Shown here piece after piece: positions 12,040 to 15,394 of a stretch of DNA of 15,394 nt. The translations under genes and the position numbers were made by a program. The notes below the pieces were generated by a model, which saw only the letters and a program-made list of their open reading frames with translations, had not been told where the DNA came from and made no database searches. Numbering within the stretch: the stretch's first letter is position 1; every line of letters begins with the position of its first letter. Source of the DNA: DAOUBP01 sp034432655 (GTDB lineage Bacteria; Chloroflexota; Anaerolineae; CG2-30-64-16). The stretch is taken from the NCBI GenBank assembly GCA_034432655.1, contig DAOUBP010000139.1, positions 1 through 15,394 on the forward strand, written 5' to 3'.

Positions 12040-12663
12040 TCAGGACAGCAACGCTTCCAGCCTGGCCCTGGATTCCTGGTACAACTTCTCGTGCAGGCTG
12101 ACGCCGTGGGCATCCATAGTGACCACTGCCGGGAACCCCTCCACGCGCACCACCCAGAACGCCTCGGGCACCCCCAGCTCTTCCTTCTTGAGCACCGCCA
12201 GCACTTCTTTGACATAGCTGGCGATCAAGGTGGCTGCACCCCCCACTGCGTGCAGATAGACTGCGCCGTACTTCTGGCAGGCGTCCAACGTCTTCGGCCC
12301 CATACCGCCCTTGCCGATGACCGCGCGCAGGCCGAAGTAACGGATGACATCTGCTTCGTAAGGCTCTTCGCGGATGCTGGTGGTAGGGCCGGCCGAGACG
12401 AAATGCCAGCGGCCGGTTTCGTCTTTGCTCACCACCGGGCCGCAGTGATACATCACGCCACCGGCCCATAGTTGCTTCAACTGATCGTGGATCGGACGCT
12501 CACTCGCGGGGATCTCGCGGCCGCTCAGAAAAGTATCCTTGATGTACTTGTGGGCCGCATCGCGGGCCGTGACCATCACCCCGTACAGCCGCACCTGATC
12601 CCCGACGTGCAGGCTGCGGATCGCCTCTTCGCTGATAGGGATCTGAAGATCTACTGTTGGCAT
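12040..12663 (-). CDS. Class I fumarate hydratase, C-terminal (beta) subunit
   Basis: 207-aa beta subunit of the iron-sulfur fumarase/tartrate dehydratase family; with the alpha subunit it interconverts fumarate and malate. Family landmarks are LHVGDQVRLYGVMVTARDAAHK, GGVMYHCGPVV, SAGPTTSIREEPYEADVIRYF, VIGKGGM and AVGGAATLIASYVKEV. ATG 12663 has AGAGGTG 6 nt upstream. It follows the alpha gene by 42 nt, so the two-subunit enzyme is made from one transcript. L(+)-tartrate dehydratase has the same two-subunit form; fumarase is favoured as the common housekeeping enzyme. Confidence 0.93.
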   Translation of the reverse strand: MPTVDLQIPISEEAIRSLHVGDQVRLYGVMVTARDAAHKYIKDTFLSGREIPASERPIHDQLKQLWAGGVMYHCGPVVSKDETGRWHFVSAGPTTSIREEPYEADVIRYFGLRAVIGKGGMGPKTLDACQKYGAVYLHAVGGAATLIASYVKEVLAVLKKEELGVPEAFWVVRVEGFPAVVTMDAHGVSLHEKLYQESRARLEALLS

Positions 12664-12705
12664 TTCAGCACCTCTGATGTACTGCGTATTACGTACTGCA
12701 TATTG

Positions 12706-13575
12706 CTACTTGATCTCTACCTGCCCGTGCCGATAGATCAGGGTGCGCCGGCGGTCGGCCCAGCACATATAGGACGCGGTAACGAAGTAGCTGGCGGGGA
12801 GACGCTCCAGCGAGTCAATCTTCACGGACAGCACCGTAGTCTTGCCGCCGAAACCCATGGGGCCGATGCCGAGGGTGTTGGCCTCCTTCGTCAGCCGCTT
12901 TTCCAGCTCGGCCAGCCGGGGATCAGGATTGGTATCATCCAGGGGCCGATAAAACTGCTCCTTAGACTTGATGTAGCTGGATGCCCGGTCGCCGCCCACC
13001 GCGACGCCGATGACGGCCGGCGCACAACCAAGCCCCTGCGCCTGCTGAACTGCGTCCAACACAGCGCGCCGCACCCCCTCTAGATCGCGATCGGCCCCCA
13101 GGCGCGTATCGGGCAGGCTGTACTGCGCGCCGACGTTCTCACAGCCGCCTCCTTTCAACATCAAATCCACCTTCAGGTAGTCCTCCTCCCACTCCTCGAA
13201 GTGGAAGTAGGGGAAATCGTCGCCCAGGTTGTTGCCGGGGTTCTTGCCGGTGAGGGTATCCACGGAGTTGGGGCGCAGATACGACCGGGCAGTGGCTTCG
13301 GCCACCGCCTCCCGGATCTGTTTCTTGAGCGCCAGGGTGGACCAACCGGTGGGATAATACACGTAAAAGATCGGGGTGCCAGTGTCCTGGCAGATCGGCG
13401 TCGAGCGCTGGCGCGAAAGCTCGACATTTTCCAGGATGGCGTCCAGGGTGCTCTGGGCGGCCGAGCCGGGCTCCTCTTCTTCGCGGGCCCGGCGCAGTGC
13501 CGCTTCAATGTCCGCGGGCAGGTCGGTCGCCGCCCGACGGATCAGCTCGATAAAGTGAGGGACCAGATTCTCCAT
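12706..13575 (-). CDS. Class I fumarate hydratase, N-terminal (alpha) subunit
   Basis: 289-aa alpha subunit carrying the oxygen-sensitive [4Fe-4S] cluster. Likely ligands are Cys62 (TPICQDTGTPIF), Cys184 (GLGCAPAVIGVAVGG) and Cys271 (MCWADRR). An extra Cys145 in KGGGCENVG is visible. LTGKNPGNNLGDD and GIGPMGFGGKTTVL are family signatures. I choose ATG 13575 because AGAGGAG lies 8 nt upstream; the in-frame GTG at 13584 directly abuts that site. Expression is from the promoter at 13757-13786, giving a roughly 175-nt leader that contains a long palindromic repeat. Use of the oxygen-labile class I enzyme fits an anaerobe or facultative organism. Confidence 0.94.
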   Translation of the reverse strand: MENLVPHFIELIRRAATDLPADIEAALRRAREEEEPGSAAQSTLDAILENVELSRQRSTPICQDTGTPIFYVYYPTGWSTLALKKQIREAVAEATARSYLRPNSVDTLTGKNPGNNLGDDFPYFHFEEWEEDYLKVDLMLKGGGCENVGAQYSLPDTRLGADRDLEGVRRAVLDAVQQAQGLGCAPAVIGVAVGGDRASSYIKSKEQFYRPLDDTNPDPRLAELEKRLTKEANTLGIGPMGFGGKTTVLSVKIDSLERLPASYFVTASYMCWADRRRTLIYRHGQVEIK

Positions 13576-13612
13576 ACTTGTCACTCCTCTTAATCAGAAT
13601 ACAGACTCAGGA

Positions 13613-13704
13613 GATCACGAATCTCACGCAAAGACGCAGAGACGCCAAGGGAACACAAGAACTCTTTGCGCTCTTGGCAGCTTTGCGTGAGTCAAAATGT
13701 GATC
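13613..13704. repeat. Palindromic interspersed repeat in the fumarase leader
   Basis: A long, interrupted hairpin. GATCAC/GTGATC form the ends, CTCACGCAAAG (13623-13633) pairs with CTTTGCGTGAG (13681-13691), and GCCAAG pairs with CTTGGC inside. TCACGCAAAGACGC-type repeats are widespread in unrelated bacteria and give rise to spurious proteins with TQRRKDAK-like sequence; the plus strand here encodes LTQRRRDAKG. It is non-coding and would be part of the fumarase 5' leader. Confidence 0.85.
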
Positions 13705-13756
13705 TACTAAGACTATCCCAGGGCAGGGCCACACTGAATGAGCAAACACAGATTAC

Positions 13757-13786
13757 ACTATAACATAGCCATCGCCCTGGCGTCAA
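13757..13786 (-). promoter_or_regulatory. Promoter of the fumarase genes
   Basis: Minus-strand TTGACG (13781-13786), 18-nt spacer, TATAGT (13757-13762). It is back-to-back with the ferredoxin promoter: the two -35 boxes are 21 bp apart. Confidence 0.75.
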
Positions 13787-13807
13787 CGATGTTTGCTTAC
13801 TTTTGGT

Positions 13808-13837
13808 TTGCCCGCCGGGCGCCACCTTTGTTATACT
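13808..13837 (+). promoter_or_regulatory. Promoter of the ferredoxin gene
   Basis: Plus-strand TTGCCC (13808-13813), 18-nt spacer, TATACT (13832-13837), 31 nt before the ferredoxin ATG. The spacer holds the small palindrome GCCCGCCGGGC near its start. Moderate match overall because the -35 is weak. Confidence 0.55.
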
Positions 13838-13868
13838 GTTCGGCGCATAAGGAAACTGCACGAGGCTC

Positions 13869-14084
13869 ATGCGACCGATCCTCTACGTTGACTTTGCCCT
13901 TTGTCGCGCCTGCGGCCGATGTCAGGCCCGCCTGGCTTGCAAGACGCGCGCCATCGTCCAGTACGAACGCGGGGAGCAGCCGGTAATCGAGGCCGACCGC
14001 TGTCTGGGGTGCCTGATGTGCATCCCTGCCTGCCCTTTCGCCGCCATTCAGCGCGCCGACTTGCCCTCCTCGTCAGCCCGTTGA
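13869..14084 (+). CDS. Small 2[4Fe-4S]-type ferredoxin with an atypical first motif
   Basis: 71-aa electron carrier with two four-cysteine motifs. The C-terminal motif CLGCLMCIPACPF is a canonical CxxCxxCxxxCP. The N-terminal one, CRACGRCQARLAC, is CxxCxxCxxxxxC without the final proline, so cluster I is likely distorted or cluster composition differs. A linker IVQYERGEQPVIEAD separates them. ATG 13869 has a weak GAGG only about 3 nt upstream. It is transcribed divergently from the class I fumarase. The partner enzyme is not in the window. Similar motifs occur in ferredoxin-like subunits of larger oxidoreductases, so a subunit role is possible. No terminator is evident after it. Confidence 0.85.
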   Translation: MRPILYVDFALCRACGRCQARLACKTRAIVQYERGEQPVIEADRCLGCLMCIPACPFAAIQRADLPSSSAR

Positions 14085-14325
14085 CCCCTCTTGACGCCTG
14101 CGCCTTCACTATTAGCTGCACTAAGGCGACTCATAATTAGTTCATATAATAAAACCTGACCTACATCATAATTAATTCCAGGCTTTCATGGAGAAAATGG
14201 TCTCGTGATTTGTTGCGCAAGCGGCATGTTGTGCACGCCACAAATAGAAATTGTAGTTACGTTTAACGCGTGCTGTAGCCAGCAAACAGCCACTTATCTA
14301 CATTCATATTCAAACAGGAGGATCC
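14085..14325. other. AT-rich intergenic region upstream of the rhodanese gene
   Basis: 241 nt, clearly more AT-rich than its surroundings. It contains a perfect TATAAT (14145-14150) without a good -35, and a 13-nt direct repeat TCATAATTARTTC (14131-14143 and 14166-14178, 12 of 13 matching, 35 bp apart) flanking it. This could be an activator- or alternative-sigma-dependent promoter for the downstream gene. No ORF or RNA gene is supported. Confidence 0.45.
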
Positions 14326-15394
14326 ATGAAACGACTGCTGACAATTGTGATGATCGCCTTGTTCGTACTCAGCTTCAGCGTGAGCACGACCCTGGCAGCC
14401 GGCCCGGTCCAGGCCGCGGCCGAGGCCTATTTCGCCGGCGGCACCAAGAACATCAAAGCGGCCGACCTGTTCGCCAACCTGAACGACGGGGACAAATCCA
14501 ACGATCCGATGTTGATTGACATCCGGCAGGCGGCGGACTACGACAAAGGTCATATCCCCGGCGCCATCAATATGCCCACTACCAGCCTGTTCACGCCGGA
14601 GAACCTGGCCAAACTGCCCAAGGACAAGCCGATTGTCGTGAACTGCTACAGCGGTCAGACCGCTAGCCAGACGGTTGCGGCGCTGCGCATGATGGGCTAC
14701 GATGCTTACAACTTGCTCTATGGCATCCCGAGCTGGGGCACCAATGAAGGGGTCACGTACCCCTTCAAGGCGGAGCAGAGCGGCAACTATCGCGTCACAA
14801 CCGAGCCGGCGCAGTTTGAAGGCACCTTCACACCCCCGGCACCGCTGGGCGCCACCCCTGAGGCGGCTGCACTGGCCTACTTCCCCGGTGGTTTCAAGGC
14901 CATTCGGGCGGCCGACCTGTTCGCCAACCTGAACGACGGTGATACCGGCAACGACCCGCTCATCCTGGACGTGCGCAAGGCCGAGGATTACGCGGCCGGC
15001 CACATCCCCGGCGCGATCAACGTGGCGCCGAAGGATCTGTTCACCGAAGCCGGCCTGGCGAAACTGCCGCCCGACAAACAGATCGTGACCTATTGCTACA
15101 GCGGTCAGACCGCCAGCCAGGTCACCGGCGCGCTGCGGCTGTTGGGCTATGATGCCTATAATCTTTTGTTCGGCATGCCGTCCTGGGCCATCGTCAACGA
15201 GACCGCTACACCGGTTTGGGACGTAAGCAAGAGCGGCAACTACCCGCTGGAGGTTACTGCGGCGCCCGTTGCAGCTGCAGCCCCGGCCCCGGCTGCCGCC
15301 CCGGCCGCCCTGCCGACCACCGGCGGCATTGCGGCGCTGAGCCTGCTCCTGGCCGGCCTGGGTCTGACCGGCGCGGGCCTGGCGTTGCGCAAGC
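14326..15394 (+). CDS. Secreted tandem rhodanese-like protein with LPTTG sorting signal (3' end outside window)
   Basis: 356 codons are visible and the frame is open at the window edge. A signal peptide (MKRLLTIVMIALFVLSFSVS, cleavage likely just after TTLAA) exports it. Two rhodanese-like domains follow in exact 450-nt register, each with RAADLFANLNDGD or KAADLFANLNDGD, then (L/I)D(I/V)R, then GHIPGAIN and the active loop CYSGQTASQ (Cys107 and Cys257). The loop has Thr where classical sulfurtransferases often have Arg. An Ala/Pro-rich linker leads to LPTTG (329-333), a hydrophobic helix and an Arg-Lys end, i.e. a sortase-type wall anchor. AGGAGG precedes the ATG by 4 nt. Function is probably extracytoplasmic sulfur or persulfide handling; catalytic activity is not proven. 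Confidence 0.92.
   Translation, partial: MKRLLTIVMIALFVLSFSVSTTLAAGPVQAAAEAYFAGGTKNIKAADLFANLNDGDKSNDPMLIDIRQAADYDKGHIPGAINMPTTSLFTPENLAKLPKDKPIVVNCYSGQTASQTVAALRMMGYDAYNLLYGIPSWGTNEGVTYPFKAEQSGNYRVTTEPAQFEGTFTPPAPLGATPEAAALAYFPGGFKAIRAADLFANLNDGDTGNDPLILDVRKAEDYAAGHIPGAINVAPKDLFTEAGLAKLPPDKQIVTYCYSGQTASQVTGALRLLGYDAYNLLFGMPSWAIVNETATPVWDVSKSGNYPLEVTAAPVAAAAPAPAAAPAALPTTGGIAALSLLLAGLGLTGAGLALRK

Noticed and set aside
13578..13763. Plus-strand 61-aa ORF containing LTQRRRDAKG
   Set aside because: Translation of the TCACGCAAAGACGC-type palindromic repeat, a common source of spurious proteins; it also overlaps the fumarase promoter.
14263..15003. Minus-strand 246-aa reading frame overlapping the rhodanese gene
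   Set aside because: It lies wholly opposite the secreted rhodanese gene, which has a signal peptide, two matching domains and a ribosome-binding site. The minus frame has no recognisable domain and mirrors the internal repeat.

Overview
The window looks like chromosomal backbone of a GC-rich, probably monoderm bacterium. I infer Chloroflexota (Anaerolineae/Caldilineae-like). The basis is the gene neighbourhoods, a ThrRS without a TGS domain, a membrane PIN-TRAM protein beside cysS, GAAC-N4-GTTC-type operator logic, an LPxTG-like surface protein, and several palindromic intergenic repeats of a kind I associate with that phylum. The taxon is inference; I ran no database comparison.

Left part (1-9,000) is nearly all minus-strand housekeeping. 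From right to left: a small membrane protein, thrS, infC (AUU start, own promoter, structured leader), rpmI and rplT, closed by a strong terminator at 4965-4993. A second unit with its own promoter follows: membrane PIN-TRAM protein, cytidylate-kinase-like protein, cysS, rlmB. A third unit with a near-consensus promoter carries tRNA-Thr(UGU), tRNA-Tyr(GUA), tRNA-Thr(GGU) and the start of tuf, the order of the E. coli thrU-tyrU-glyT-thrT-tufB operon without glyT.

Middle part (8,750-9,850) is the most unusual. An unrecognised 158-aa gene on the plus strand is driven by a near-consensus promoter whose spacer is a perfect LexA-like palindrome. Behind it on the minus strand lies a complete T-box leader. 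Its ACC specifier and UGGA acceptor-binding sequence both fit tRNA-Thr(GGU), which is itself encoded at 231-303. The T-box points towards thrS but is separated from it by the oppositely oriented 158-aa gene and the small membrane-protein gene. A tRNA-Val(GAC) gene lies just upstream of the T-box.

Right part (9,850-15,394): an ECF sigma factor overlapping a zinc-finger anti-sigma gene; an operon of a CsoR-family repressor, a 24-aa membrane peptide and a thioredoxin, with a palindromic operator overlapping the promoter of a divergent 64-aa gene; a two-subunit class I fumarase; a small ferredoxin divergent from it; and, running off the window, a secreted protein with two near-identical rhodanese-like domains and an LPTTG sorting signal. 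The repressor has the Cys36/Cys65 pair of the family but Tyr at the copper-binding His61 position, so a persulfide (CstR-like) role is plausible. With thioredoxin and the rhodanese protein nearby, that suggests a local sulfur/thiol theme.
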